From positions 18,504,759-18,568,758 of the forward strand of contig CM047428.1 of the NCBI GenBank assembly GCA_026168455.1: a stretch of DNA of 64,000 nucleotides, in the 5' to 3' direction. The position numbers and the translations under genes were made by a program. Below are positions 1-13,316 of the stretch, piece after piece. The notes beneath the pieces were generated by a model that ran no database searches, was not told the DNA's origin, and saw only the letters and a list, made by a program, of their open reading frames with translations. The first letter of the stretch is position 1. Each line of letters opens with the position of its first letter. Origin of the DNA: Theocolax elegans (taxonomy: Eukaryota; Arthropoda; Insecta; Hymenoptera; Cerocephalidae).

Positions 1-3000
1 TTACATATTAAATAATAATCAATGGGATAAGTCTCTGCAACTATTATAATAGTTAATTCAAGTTCGATGAAATAATTTGTGAAAATTTGAAAGAAGTAAA
101 CAATTCAATGATTCGAAACTTTTTGTAAAGTTAGAGTTACAACCCACATGTTTTATTTCTTGTATAGAGACAAGAAATGAAACAGTTGGTTCATCGTCAG
201 TATCAAAAGTAACACATCACTCGAAGCCAGTATATCGTTAGCCTAATTAAGCAAAACAATCACGAAAATTGAAACCGGTTAAAAAAAAAAGAGAGAAAGA
301 AAAGCATACCTGTGTAAATTCCAGCGTTCTCGAAGTATTCTCCATGCCGGTCAAGTTGAATTTGAAAAGGGTTTACGTGTATTCCTATATACATATACAT
401 ACGTTTTATAAAATCGCGTGCACTCGCGTTCCCAGGGGCGAGGAGTTCTCGTTCCGCTCGTCTTTCCCGTCGACTTTCCGCGTGCTCCCACGGATCACCG
501 CTTCCGGTATCTCTCTCAACGTCCCCCTCCCCCCATTACTCTAACATCCGCCCTCCTTGATTTTCCGAAAATCCAAGCTCTCTTTTTCGCACCTGCCCTC
601 TCCTTCGCCCTCTTTCCTGGATTTCGTATAAACGTTTACTCTTTTCTGGAAATTTATGGTAATTAGAGGTGCACGGTGTATCGAGCCGCACCGTTACACT
701 AGAGGGTTGGTATGCTTATTTTTATAAGAAGGGGATTCGATGTAACGTTTGTATAGGTATACCTATATATATATATATATATATCTTTTTCACCGGATGG
801 AATGTGTGTTTTATGGGGAATGTACCTTTTTCTTAGTTTATTCGGAAGTTGTTTAACAGCCATTCGTTTCTATACGCAACTATTCAGATAATTGTTAAAA
901 TATTTTACCGGGTATTAAAATAATTAAGTATCGTTTCTTCTGAATTTAATAAAGCTCGAGCACGACGCAAATCCAGTCGAGTGTAAAAGTATACAAAGAA
1001 ATACAAAATCACCCAATGACAAATTTAATTGCACGTTTGAACAGAAAATAGAATTCCGAGTGGTACAGACGCAGAGAAGTATTGCTTTAACAAATACTGC
1101 AAAAAGGAACAAAAAGAATATGAACATTTTAAACACGAGTTAAGCAACTGAAACAAGTAGTAAAAATAAAGATTATGCAGATTCCGGTAAAGCTCGGATA
1201 TTACTATAAAGAATAAAGAACAATAGCAGTTTAAACAATACTTCAGGCAAATTAATTGAGACAACGACTTTTACTGCGTATTTACACGAGTTTTTGTTCG
1301 ACCTATAACGAAAGTCGACCTACAACGAAAATCGTACCGGGTAAAAATGTAGTTAATCAAATGGTAATGATGTTACGTGCGATCCGGTTCCCTTTCAACC
1401 AAACCTCAACCCTTGCACGGTATGAAAATAAAAAGTGAAGGAAAAGAAACGAGGGTCCCACAATTCGTTGGATACACGAACAGGTTGGCTCGGATGACGC
1501 CTCTGCATAATGAAATTCATTATTTAAAAACGAGTAGCAAGTGCCTCTCGCACGGATCAGAGGAGTCGCCGCGCTAAGGGGGAGGGGAGCAAACCGGAAG
1601 TGCCGCTTTCTGCCCTGGTGCTCGCGAACAATGAGATCGCTAGCGAGCAAACTGCACGAGGAGGGAGTGAGAGATACTATACTTAACCGTGTACTCCGAG
1701 TTTTACGCGCGCGCGCGTGTGTGTGTGTGTGTGTCCGCGCGTTTACGTGTGTACATATATATACGTATACAAATATTTTTTTCATTCCATTTTCATTCTC
1801 CTTTTTTTTCAATCGACATTAACCTTGAGGTTCAACGTCGATCCTGTGTGCCTTGCAGGTGTTTTCTGTGTTGTATAGCGTAATTTATTGCGTTGGAAAA
1901 TTATAGAATGATATTTTTCAGCTCGTCGGTTCTCGCGAATCTAGATAAGCTCGTGGGTTGGCGTATGCGCTTGTACCGCTGTGTTTTATTATAGAAATAA
2001 TCTTAGAGTCGTTCGTATGGTATATACCCTACGTGTGTTTCAGCCTTTTTATCTTATGGTCACCCGAGTAACAGATTTTTTTTTTCTTATTTTTCGATTC
2101 GCCCGATCGGGGACGGGACGTTTCCATTGACCATAATTTAGCGGTTTACCCGAACGATTTGCTCTTTTAAAATGTGTATATGCGTCTATCTTATACTTTC
2201 GTTCGAGTTCAATCCTACGGCCGGTCAAATTATTGCGCCGTGTATCCTATTATATTTCGTAATGCATATGAAAAGTCTACATTTCAGATAAAGTAGATAA
2301 ATACTTCAAGAAATAATGCATTTATTGAACATTTTACACGCTTCATTTCTTTTCAATGATCCGTGCGTGGATAATTTTTTGTTTGATTATTAATTTATTA
2401 CAACTGTCTGACCAAATCATAGTTCTATTCTACTGATGTATATATATACATCATGTCGTTATCATGTAGTTTCGCTTAATGATTCATTTTGTAGTAAAAA
2501 TTTACAATTATCCAAGTCCTCCAATTAATATAATTTTAGCAAGATTTATAAATTGATTATTGCTAAATCTGTAATTTTAATCTTTATTCGTCATTGATTT
2601 TATTGTGACATAAAATTACAATTTCCTTCTATTCAAATGCGTTGAAATAGTTTGAAATTCTATTTTAATCTTCTATACTTCTAAATATAGAATACACATC
2701 CGGGAAGTGTCAAAATTGCTTGGGCAAGAAACTATTGTCATTTATTTGCCATTATTTCCATTATCTTTGAGATACGAATTTTCGGGACTCTAAAATATAT
2801 TTCTAAACATTACGATTTTTTTTTGGAAATGGATAGTAATTTTGTTATTTTTGGCCAATATTTTTTTGTTTAATAAATAAATAGAAATTTAAAGATTCTG
2901 TAATTAATCGCTTTAACAATAATTGTGGTTCATCAAAAGCTATCATAATTAATTTACAAGATAAATAATTTAAAAAAATAGTGTTGATAAATTAAATTTA

Positions 3001-4732
3001 AGTTAAATATAGGGCAAGTATACATTTCGTAAAATGAATAAATCCAATTGTATCGCATCGCGCTATTTGAATAACAATTAATACTTGATGTTAGAATTGT
3101 AAAAAATTTTTACAACGGATTTTTCTCCGAAAAATCATTATTCTCGAGTCAGTTACAAAAGTACGAAGAATAGAAAAGAAGAAAACCGAAGAGTCGGAAT
3201 GATAATAATAATGAGTAATAAATTTAATCACGACCTTGTTAAGAAACCTCATCTAAACGAACTCGCGTGAATGAAAGACGAACTCACCTCGTAAATCTCA
3301 AAATAGCACGCGAAAATAACGACTTAGCGTGGCTTTGTCCGTCGGAACTTGTTGTCGTCTGCACACACATAATTGCGCGCGGGAATCTACTCGAGCAGCA
3401 ACAGGTGTGATGCAACAAGTAATCAATTGACTCTCAATAGACATGCGTATACGCGACTCGGTACTCGCAGTTTCGTCGAATTTACGATCGATCGAAAGAC
3501 GAATAAGCCGCTAGACGTATACAACTTATACATTTTTTTTATTCGACTCTTTTGCTATTCTCCCTCTCTCGCATTGTAGCTTTTGCTCGTTGCGCTAATC
3601 AAGTCGCGGGAGCTACGATTTTCCCAAACGATAAAGGGTACAATGAACTTAAATCTAAGGGATGGTATCTTGTACATTTTCACGGAATTCTTTAATTATC
3701 TTTTTTTTCTCGAGGATCACTGTCTGAGAAGTTCACGCACACGCATATAGTAACATTAAATTTATATCGTAATTTGTTAACTTGAGTTAGAATTTACATT
3801 GGATTGTTTCTTACTCTCTCCTAGGTTTTATAAATAATTACGTTATTATAAAGGAATGTATCAATCTGATGGGAATCCAGTTGGTAATATTGAAAATTGC
3901 TTGTTAAATTATCTACCTGTTCACTAAGACGTTTCAAAGTAAAGTTTGAATTTATCATTTAATATTGCCAATATATTATAATAAGAAATTAAATTTCTTA
4001 AAAACATCCCAATAGTATATTATGCGTAAACTAAAATAACTGTACATACTTTCCGCGCTTAATAATTATTTATATTTAACGAAAATTAAATTGAATTTAC
4101 CTAAAAATTAAGTTAAATTTAGTGTGCTACACGTTCAAACGTTAACTTAACGAGTCATTGTACGTATATATATATACTCGGGTGAAAGAAAATGAAGCTT
4201 AAACTCTCTAAAAGGAGTAAAGATTAACTCTCTCGAGTAGTTTCCCACTTGCGCGCATGAAAATCATCGAGTGTCACGTTTCCGCTGGGTCATGTTTCCC
4301 TGCGTTTGACTTACGATCCGTATTCACTAATCTCCATCGTATATATATATACATCTCCAGAGGTGTACAAGAGAGTCGCGGAGCCGCAAAAGAAAAGGAA
4401 GAAGGGATGCTCGTTTGCGCGACAGGTGCGATGCGTTCGACTGTACCACATGTGTGTCGCAAATCGGTTATGCACTTTTTCCCTCGTTAGGTGTGTATAC
4501 GTACACATACACATACACATACACACGTACATACACACCGGAGCTCCTGAAAAGGGCTATAGAGCATAATTTTACGTCGGTAGCTTTTACTATAAGGCGC
4601 CCCTTTTTTCAGTCCAACTATTACGAGTCGATGTTACGCACGATTAATGATAAGTTACCGTGTGATTTATCGAGCTGCTCTTAAGATTTTATAGCCACCG
4701 CGTATTTAGCCTCCTGGTGTACACACACACAT

Positions 4733-4764
<32 letters not shown>

Positions 4765-5675
4765 GGATACATGCGCGTATACGCCGAGGATTTTGTCGGA
4801 AAAGTGATAATTTTCAAATTGAATCACCGATTTTTTACCCTTTAAGGATCACGCGTATCACGGGACGTTAGTTACGAGATAACCAAAATTAACATACGAC
4901 TCGCTAAGTTGTATACGGTAGATAATTAATTATAAATCGATATATTTATTGTGGGAAATATTATTTACGAGAATTATGGAGATATATATGTAAGGATGTG
5001 TGATTACGTTGCATAATCGTATTTATAAATCCAAGTTGTTGCAATTTATTTTCTCGTAGTGCACGTATTATATACTGCTGGTGATATTATTTTAAATGAT
5101 ACGCGCAATTCTAGACATTACTGTCAATTATATTAAAATACATGCCGAAGTACCAATAATATTGTAGCAAATGTGAATTTTAACACAAGGAGTTGAGTTC
5201 GATGTATATAGCTTCTTACACATTATTTAAAAGAGAAATCTATCCGATGCTTATTGCGTCATTTATCATAATAATGGAAAATAATAAATAAATATTAATA
5301 TAAATAATGGTGTCGTAAATCAATTACACGCGGTATTGCACTGTAATATTATTATCATTTGAGTATATAAAATGAGTACATGTAGTCATAATTCAATAAT
5401 TAATTAGATAATTGTAATTATTTGATTTTATTGTTATTAAACATATTAAACTTGTCATGTGAATTATATTTAAATATATAAGTTTTGCATGTAGCACTCG
5501 AATGCGATTAACTATCGAAGTTTCATTCAATACAACATAACACATTTGACGCATGTAAAAATATCAATTCGCAAAGTTCAATCAACTTTTATAAACTAGT
5601 TAACGACACATGTGTATACCGAAAGTCCGTTATACTCAACTGTTATATCATTGTACAATACTAACTTCTATGTAC
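1..5675. other. Non-coding AT-rich stretch with microsatellites
   Basis: I see no gene here. The stretch is AT-rich and holds an AT microsatellite at about 764-784, a GC/GT run at about 1709-1733, CA/AT runs at about 4500-4536 and 4720-4764, and a perfect 20-base palindrome at 2434-2453 (TGATGTATATATATACATCA). Two CpG-rich patches lie at about 415-560 and 1540-1760. The short ORFs over them are microsatellite translations (runs of VCVCV or TYTYT type) and are not believable proteins. A CACAG|GTATGC donor-like motif sits on the minus strand at 308-310, but the same motif recurs across the window on both strands. Confidence 0.7.
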
Positions 5676-5679
5676 TTAA

Positions 5680-6350
5680 GGAGACCAGTCGGTGTTAAAA
5701 TCAAAAAAAAGCTATTCAATATTAACAATTAATAATTCTTTTCATAACGATTGAAAACATTTCTTAATTTTTTAAACAAGATATATTATAATTAATTTTT
5801 ATTTTAAATTTTTTGACCAATTTACATGTAACAAAACTATATTAATTAATTATGAGTCTCCGTACTCTGATTATTTTCCATAATGGACTTACCGCAGGAA
5901 TATCTCTGGATGCACTTCAATAGTTTGAATAGGCTGAAATTTTAACAGACCGTGTTAATATTGTAATAAAAAAAATATTCTTACCAAATTATTTAAAAAA
6001 TTGTGTAAAAAGCAGCTAAATAATTTTTTTAATTAAACATTTAAATTTCTAAGTTATGAATGAATGATGAAATTTAAAAGTTACTGTTCTAATTATCAGC
6101 CTATTCGATGGTTTGGTTTCTGCGATATCCTTCATTCATTATGGAAAAGTTCATTATGGAAAAAATAAGAGTACGGAGTCTCATAATTAATTAAAATAGT
6201 TGTGTGACATATAAATTGGCCAAAAAATGAAAGTTAATAATAATACAATTTGTTTAAAAAATTAAGAAATATTTTCAATTGTTATGAAAAGTTTTATTAG
6301 TTGTTAACATTGAATAACTTTTTTTTCAATTTTAACACTGACTGGTCCCA
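5680..6350. mobile_element. TTAA-flanked inverted-repeat (MITE-like) element
   Basis: A 671-bp element is bounded by TTAA on both sides (5676-5679 and 6351-6354). Its two ends are long imperfect inverted repeats: about 5680-5940 pairs with about 6098-6350. The left end begins GGAGACCAGTCGGTGTTAAA and the reverse complement of the right end begins TGGGACCAGTCAGTGTTAAA. Matching blocks continue inward, including a shared AATTAATTATGAG motif and a CATAATG motif, up to about position 5940. The centre is about 155 bp with no ORF. A TTAA target-site duplication is known for piggyBac-type and, as I recall, some Sola transposons. The very long inverted arms fit a non-autonomous foldback derivative; I cannot assign the superfamily. 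Confidence 0.8.
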
Positions 6351-9300
6351 TTAAACAATTGCAATATATACAAAGTAAAAGAAAGAGAGAAAATATAAAC
6401 GTATATATATAAACTCGCAAGTATGATCTGGCTCACACATATTCTTATACATTTTATCTTCTTTCCTTTGTTTGGCTCAGTGCAACTGATTTTGTAACGC
6501 GAGATGCTATAATTCAACCGTTTTCATATTTACACGTACAGTTTCGGAACGTATACAGGGAGTTCTAAAACATATTGCTCGCGAGTCAAGAGAGTTTATT
6601 TATTACGATGTATTTGTAACATTTGATACGATACGTTAGATTTATAATAATTATCAAGTTATTTCAAAATTTTATCGTTAGTTAATTGCACAATTAAAGG
6701 GCATTGTGGTGTTTTGTAATTACCACCTGTGTGGTATACGATTGTACGTACACATCTCTCTAACCTGCAATTACCTGGTGGAGTATAATTCACTTTGAGC
6801 TCTAAAAATTTGACCTTAGTTACACTCCGAATTAAAGTAAAAGATCGTTATCTCGATCGTTAACATAATAAGAATATCAAACGAGTCTTTACTTCCTACA
6901 TCAAACATTTTGCTAGTTCAATTAGTTTTAAAATTATATTTAATTATCTACGTTATTTTGTATACGGTTCCCCGGACAAATATAGAAAATGCCTATTAAA
7001 GAACTGAATGACAAATCTTATATCCGGCTAATTTTTTATATAACAATAATCGTTTGACATATATTATATACCATCTTTACGCGTTGTATTATTAACAAAA
7101 AATGAAAATCTCGATACCCTAAGGAATATACATACGTAATCGTTATCTCGTTCTGATAAATATATTTCTTAAATTACACTTTCATATAGGTTTACGTACT
7201 GCATATTGAACAAAACGAGAAGCAAATAAAATCCACGAATTAATCGAAATATATATTTATGCGTAAGTACGGGTTGAATTAGATAAAAATGATCTCGTAT
7301 ACCAAAAGGACTAAGATATACATATACATACATATCGAACGGATGAAGAAAAATTAGCGTATAGAAAATATAAGGTGTTCAATCGCGGAAACTCCCTTTA
7401 ATCGTTGAGTTGTGCGGTATACGTCGAAGAGCCACGTCTACATACACCTGCGATTACGCTCACTCGCACCTGAATTCAAAGCCTACTCGCTGTTAGTATT
7501 TTCCCAGAAAAGAGGAACCCGCTCGTATAAGAGAGTAGGGGTAATACACACACACACACACACATGGAAGAAAGCTTGGTTGGTGAACCGCGCTCTGCGA
7601 ACGTTGAACTTCGCGCGAGAGAGTCGAGTTCAGAGCGATTCGGTCATCGGCGACCAAGCGAGCACAAGCACCGTCATAAACTCGGCTCTTTCTCTCTCTC
7701 TCTCTCTCTTTGCGTATATGTATGCGAACACGTAGGCTCATCCGTTCTCGCTAGACGTGATACTCTTGTACCATCTAAACCAAGGCTCTTTTTCCTATGG
7801 TGTACGTTTGATACGAACTTTTTTTTATCTTCTCGACAAGACGGTTCAATTTTTTTTTAAACCTTTTCAAATTTGTTTATTGCAATATTGTACACTATTT
7901 TTATACAATTCTGACGAGTTGTGATAAATTTCTTCTCGTGTTTAACTAAAATTTGGGACCTCAGACGACTATTTAGGACGTGAGAGTTTAAATTTGCAGT
8001 TTTTATTATCACTTAAATGTGTGTTTCATACAAATCCTTTTTAGAATTATAGCGTACTTAATGCACTATTTGGTTATGAAAAAGTGTGTGCGGTCTTGCG
8101 ATAATAAATATGCGATTAACAAAGTTTTATTTATCGTGTACTTAAAATCTATTCAATCATAAAAATAATTAATTTTTATAATTATTATTGTGTTTGAGAG
8201 ACTGCAATAAACTATTTTAACCGTGCAATTAATTGTAATTTATTAATTTTCGTACTTGATTACAGTTACTTAGTAATAATTAAGATGTGCTTAATAATTC
8301 TCCAATATAAGTTGTTTAATTAAATACTCAAAAATTTATAATTTCATTATCTGCATTTAGAACTAAACTTTTAATACTGTATTTTGTTTAAATTTAAATA
8401 CTGTACTTGATATTTTATTATTATATAACAACAAAAATATAAAACCGTTGTACCTCCTTGCAGACAATTCCTAATATTTTAATATTTTAATACGTACTAT
8501 ACCGTTTAAAATATCCTAAAATTTTCGAGATCACATGTCACCAGTAGCATTGAACCAATTATACGATAAATAATGTTGAAATTACATCTATTTGGTTGAT
8601 GGTACAAAAGTAGACCACGTCTTCTTTTACTCTTTGTCTTATTTCTTATGTCCTCAGATTTTTTAAAGTTCGTTCCTCTTCCGCGATTCCCCGCAGAGAC
8701 GGGAATCGTCTCTCATGCCTCTTTTCCTGCTTCTTCTTCAATTTTTTTTATTCTTTCTCTCGACTTACAGATCTTTTTTTTGTGTAAGACGGCCGTTTTT
8801 ATTCACCTTTTTATTACTGGGCATCAAGTTGCTCGAAACGACGTGACGAGACCCAAGACCAGTAGTGGCAGTGGATGCGTTGCTGAAAAGAATAAAAATT
8901 ATATAGTTACCTTTTTTCACAAAAAAAAACGAAGAATAAAAAAACGATGCTAAGTTATCTTGTAGGTTCTTTGCTCCCAAATTAATAATGGCATTATCAC
9001 AAAAAAAACCATACAGACATATTTTAGTACGTGTATAATTAGCGGTACAATGTTAATTTACATGTGATTTATCATTGAGCTGATTAAACATCGTTGTAAA
9101 TTAGATAATAAATGTCAAACGCTTATTTATAACATAATTAGTTTTAAATCTCCATAAAAAAAAATTCAGTTTTATATATATAGCGCACTATACGCAGATA
9201 AAAATAATGAATACCATGTAATTTTGATGAGCACGTAATTAATCAATGTAATATACATTTAACGAATATTTTTGCATACATTTAATTCGATAAATATTTA

Positions 9301-9573
9301 ACAATACTAATCCACATCAAATGAAAAAGTATCGAGAATGGCAAAACTCGTTAAAGGTGCGGAGCGATAAGAGAAAAAGCATTTAACTCACCTCATGGTA
9401 GTACACGTATGTATGTATATATACACACATACACGTACACACGAGAAGGACCCAGACGATCGAATTATTAGACGTAAGGTTTGACAATGGTCTTCTATCC
9501 GATTACCAATCTTATTTTCTCTGTATAATACAAAGTCCCACTTTCTTGGTCATAGAAAAACTTACCCTGCGAG

Positions 9574-9580
9574 TCTCCTT
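9574..9580 (-). promoter_or_regulatory. Candidate splice donor downstream of mir-263a
   Basis: On the minus strand the sequence reads GCAGG|GTAAGTTTTT, close to the consensus AG|GTAAGT, with the last exonic base at 9576. It lies on the same strand as mir-263a and about 0.9 kb 3' of it, so it could be an exon boundary of the primary transcript. No matching acceptor could be fixed by eye, so the link is inference only. Confidence 0.25.
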
Positions 9581-10180
9581 TTTCCATTAGGTATAAGCCA
9601 TAAAATTCGAAAGAGAAAGATAGATGAAGTTTATGAATTCGGAAAACTCGTTGAACGGTCCGTGGAAAACTGTAAGCGCAGCTCACGCAAACCCTGTTAA
9701 ACTCATGTTTACGATTGGCTTTTTGCGCGCTTTTTCATCCGTTTGCCGGCACACGAGGATCAATTAAATAGTGTTTAGAATGCTGTTGGATTTTTCTTAA
9801 CTACAGTTTACTCCCTGTTGGTCGTATATATACATTCATATACGCTATATATGTATGTGCACGTGTGTGTGTGTGTGTGTGCGCGCGTGTGTTTGTGTGC
9901 GTATTCCCCCTGGGGATTGTAAAAGAATCGAGGAAGACCAACTTTACAATTGACTCTATAATGCACATTCTTTCATCGAATCTGGGTTATACATATATAT
10001 ATATATATGTGTGTGTGTATATATATATATATATATCGACGGCGGCGGCGCGACTCAAATAAAAAAGAAAAAAAACGTAACGTACGGTTTTCTTTTTCTA
10101 AATTACATTATATTTGCAAGGCGATTATTCTAAATTGTAATATCGTTACAGAATCCTTGACATACAGTAATAAAACAAAG

Positions 10181-10184
<4 letters not shown>

Positions 10185-10224
<40 letters not shown>
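10185..10224. repeat. GA dinucleotide microsatellite
   Basis: A perfect run of about 20 GA units, 235 bp from the 3' end of the mir-263a hairpin. Confidence 0.95.
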
Positions 10225-10229
<5 letters not shown>

Positions 10230-10459
10230 GCGACTTCGTAGAAACAAGCGTGTTTCTAAATAATATATTTACTCTCTTGTGAACATGTCTTACAGGTGAA
10301 TGACTCGTAAGTCTGTTTTCTTTCGAGGTATTCTAATTTCCACGTGCTGTTTCACAGGCGAATTTATACTTTAATGTACAGTTCGTCCGAGCGGAGTGTT
10401 GGTACATATAATGGAAATATGTTAAATCCGGTAGTTTCGTTGTTGTTGCCGGTGTAGCC

Positions 10460-10545
10460 GGACGCTGTGTATGACACGGGAGTTCCACGGGCCTGTTGCT
10501 AAATTCCCCCGTGAATTCTTCCAGTGCCATTGACAGAATCCAAGC
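10460..10545 (-). ncRNA. mir-263a: microRNA precursor mir-263a
   Basis: The minus strand from 10531 to 10511 begins AATGGCACTGGAAGAATTCA, the sequence I know for insect miR-263a-5p; the family shares its core with vertebrate miR-183/96/182. The hairpin supports the call. The 5p arm continues into CACGGG, the loop is about 10492-10507, and the 3p arm (minus strand of 10490-10469) begins CCGTGGAACTCCCGTGTCAT. The arms pair through CACGGG/CCCGTG and ATGGCAC/GTGTCAT with one G-U pair and small internal bulges, and CTGT/ACAG extends the base of the stem. In Drosophila mir-263a is made from the non-coding locus bereft and protects sensory-bristle cells from apoptosis by repressing hid; that role here is by homology only. 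No protein-coding host gene is visible, so it is probably transcribed as a long non-coding primary RNA. The 65-residue ORF over the hairpin is a shadow. Confidence 0.94.
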
Positions 10546-11705
10546 TAGATGACTTTTTTCGTTCCTTCGTTCGACTATTAACCTCCTTCATCATTATATT
10601 AACTCTTCTTTTACGCCCGTACAGCTTGCAACGGTCTTTTCTCGTACAAGACAAATTTTGTTAATTGCTAGGCGATATTCCTGAAAGAAACGTGACGAGA
10701 GAAAAAAAAATAATTTATAAACTGCAGTCAATTTAAATTTATTTCTTTATACACGTAACTGTTTATACAGTAACACCTATTATTATCTCGAATACGGTTA
10801 TTTATACGTTTCTTTTTTCCTTTACGTCTGCGTGTTCGTAAAACTCTGTTTTATTTCGTCTACGATAAATCTCGAGGTGTATAAGTGAAATAAATCATTG
10901 ACTAGAAATCTGAAAAAAAAATAGTTATTCGACAAAAGTGCAAAGCATTGGCGGTATACGGTGTACGTAAGAACATGAGGATAAAAATATGTGTATTTGT
11001 ATCGATAAAACGTAACGTACACGCTCACGAGGTCCCTTTATAATTTCCAAATTTAACCTGTCTCTCACGGCGCGCGACATCGGCTACGAACTTTTGGACA
11101 ATTATTCCAATTACATCGTCAAAGGAAAAACTTGTTTATTTTAGACCACTCGCACGAAAAAAAAAACAGAGCGTGCTTTCTCACGGAAATAATTAAAATA
11201 ATTGCTTCAGATGTGTTGCACTGGCAAAGATAATAACAATAACAACGATACGATGATAAAGAAAAAAAGTTAAAAATTTAAGGTAGCATAAAGTCCATCG
11301 ACGGTCGGTCACACGATATTAAACTGCGTGTGTGTACGTACATTTTGTGTATATATATGTAGTTAACCGAGCCTAAGGCTCTTTAAACGCATTCACACGT
11401 TCATTACAGAAAGTAAGCAAGTCTCGCGAACGAGACGATAGTCTTTTTTGATTAACTTACCCCTACTCTAAATATTTTTCCTCCTTATCCTTATCAAAGC
11501 ATCAGAGATAAAGGATAAGAGGTTCCTCTCATCCAAACTCGGACTTTAAAACGTATAAGCGACCCAGATTATCCAGATAAACGAAGAAGTCAAGCGTCCG
11601 AATCATCAAGCTGCGGGATCTAGAAAAAGCACGATTCCGCGCACGAAATGAAGAAGTTAACCCCGCGAGTTTTATACAAGAAGGAGAGGACGTATATAAA
11701 AGGTG

Positions 11706-11762
11706 AAAAAGAAGAAGAAGAAGAAGACGAAGAAGAAGACGAAGATGAAGAAGAAGAAGAAG
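11706..11762. repeat. Imperfect GAA trinucleotide repeat
   Basis: About 57 bases of GAA units interrupted by GAC and GAT. Read forward it would encode acidic or lysine runs, but no longer ORF contains it. It sits in a purine-rich patch extending to about 12.06 kb. Confidence 0.85.
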
Positions 11763-13289
11763 TAACCTCCCCAGTGATGGACGAAGTGGAAATTTCTCAT
11801 GGGTAGCCGCGCTACGGTGCATAGACGCGCCAGTCACTCAGGAATGCGTCTCTCTCCCTCTCTTTCTTTTTCTCTCTTTCTTTTACTCGTCGCGACTGAT
11901 TGGGGGGTTGAAGGGAGAAGACGAGCAGGAGACGAGAAGAAATAGAAGAGAAAGAAAAATGATGGGAAAAACTGAGAGGGGAATAGAATAAAAAAGACTA
12001 TTAGTCGGTGAATGGATGAGAAAGAGAGAAAGAGAGAAAGAGGGAAAGAGGGGGAGTGAGAGAAAAGCGAATAAATGGTACGGTTGAAAGATTTCTAGTT
12101 ATATTTCTTCCGGTGTTACACGTTTCGTGTGAAATGTCTTTCGTTAGTCTTCCATCTTTGGATAATCATCGAGCAAGAGGGTCCAGTCAAGTATAAGTCA
12201 AAAATCCCTATTCTGAAATAGAATTCACGATTTATGATCCGCGGGAAGGGGAAACACAATGTCAAAACTTAAAAAAAAAGAACCAATATGTACCTTTCTT
12301 CATAAGCGCAATTTAAAATTTCTATAGTATTAATAATTTGAGCGATTATTTTTTAATTTACTGTACTCGCGGACAGTGATGTAAATTTAAAGTTTAGTAG
12401 GGTCAGTAATAAATAAATAAATAATGTTTTGAACAAACACATTTATACCATATTTAATGGACTGTTGCGACACTAAACAACCGGCTCATTTTCTAATTTA
12501 AAATCGAGTTATGTCCCATATAGGTATATACAACCACAACGTTATATTATGTATGTTAGAAATATATAGATTAGAAATAAATTTAGTTAGCCTGTAATAA
12601 TCTGAGTAATATATCGAATGTATAATATTGAAAATCATTAAGAAGTAAATAAAAAAAGCGTATGAAAATAATTTGAAAGATTATTAAACTAAAATCCGTA
12701 TCTCACGGTATAAAGTAAACCTAAATTACAAAGTTTATCGAGAGCTGAACGGGAATATCGTAAAGCCATATTTTCTCACGTCATATGGTTGCAACGTCAT
12801 GGGCATAATGATTTCGAAGTCCAGTCGGTAAAAGTGCAACAAAAGTATATAGTAAAATAAGCGTTAAATGGTTAAATCAGACCTCTCACGTAGACGTAAT
12901 GTTCAAAAAGTGTACCAAATGCCGGTGGTAAAAATGTGTGTTTATATATATATTGTAGAGGAATGAAGAGAAAGCCAAGAGCAATATTCAAGTTGAAGGA
13001 TTAACGGGGGAGGAAGGAGGAAACGCAAAGAAAAAGGGATCCGCCATAGGACTTCCACGAAGAAATCCTTGGTCGGCTTTCTTTTCCGCTCGTTTCTTCG
13101 CGGCTTCCCTCGACTCGGTTCCAGATCGATGACTCTTCCCGGAAGCGATGGACTCTATTTCTGAGCTACGATTCGTTCTCCAATCGTTCTCCACGCCCGT
13201 CCCCTGATTTTCTGCATCCTGCCACCGTTTAAACCGCCTCCGACGATTCTTTTTCTCAACTATATCGATTTTCTTTTTTCTCCGACGGT

Positions 13290-13316
13290 TTCTTCTTCTT
13301 CTTCTTCTTCTTCTTC
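13290..13316. repeat. TTC trinucleotide repeat
   Basis: About nine TTC units on the plus strand, in a pyrimidine-rich patch with no ORF of interest. Confidence 0.85.

Larger units (their letters stand above)
6355..10459. other. Non-coding stretch, microsatellites only
   Basis: No gene recognised. Simple repeats are a CA run at 7549-7564, a TC run at about 7687-7710, a GT/GC run at about 9858-9898, alternating AT/GT runs at about 9988-10036 and a GA run at 10185-10224. A good minus-strand splice-donor context (GCAGG|GTAAG, exon side ending at 9576) lies about 0.9 kb downstream of mir-263a and could belong to its primary transcript. Confidence 0.65.

Noticed and set aside
8057..8080. TAATGCACTAT resembling miR-277
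   Set aside because: Mismatch in the seed and no hairpin.
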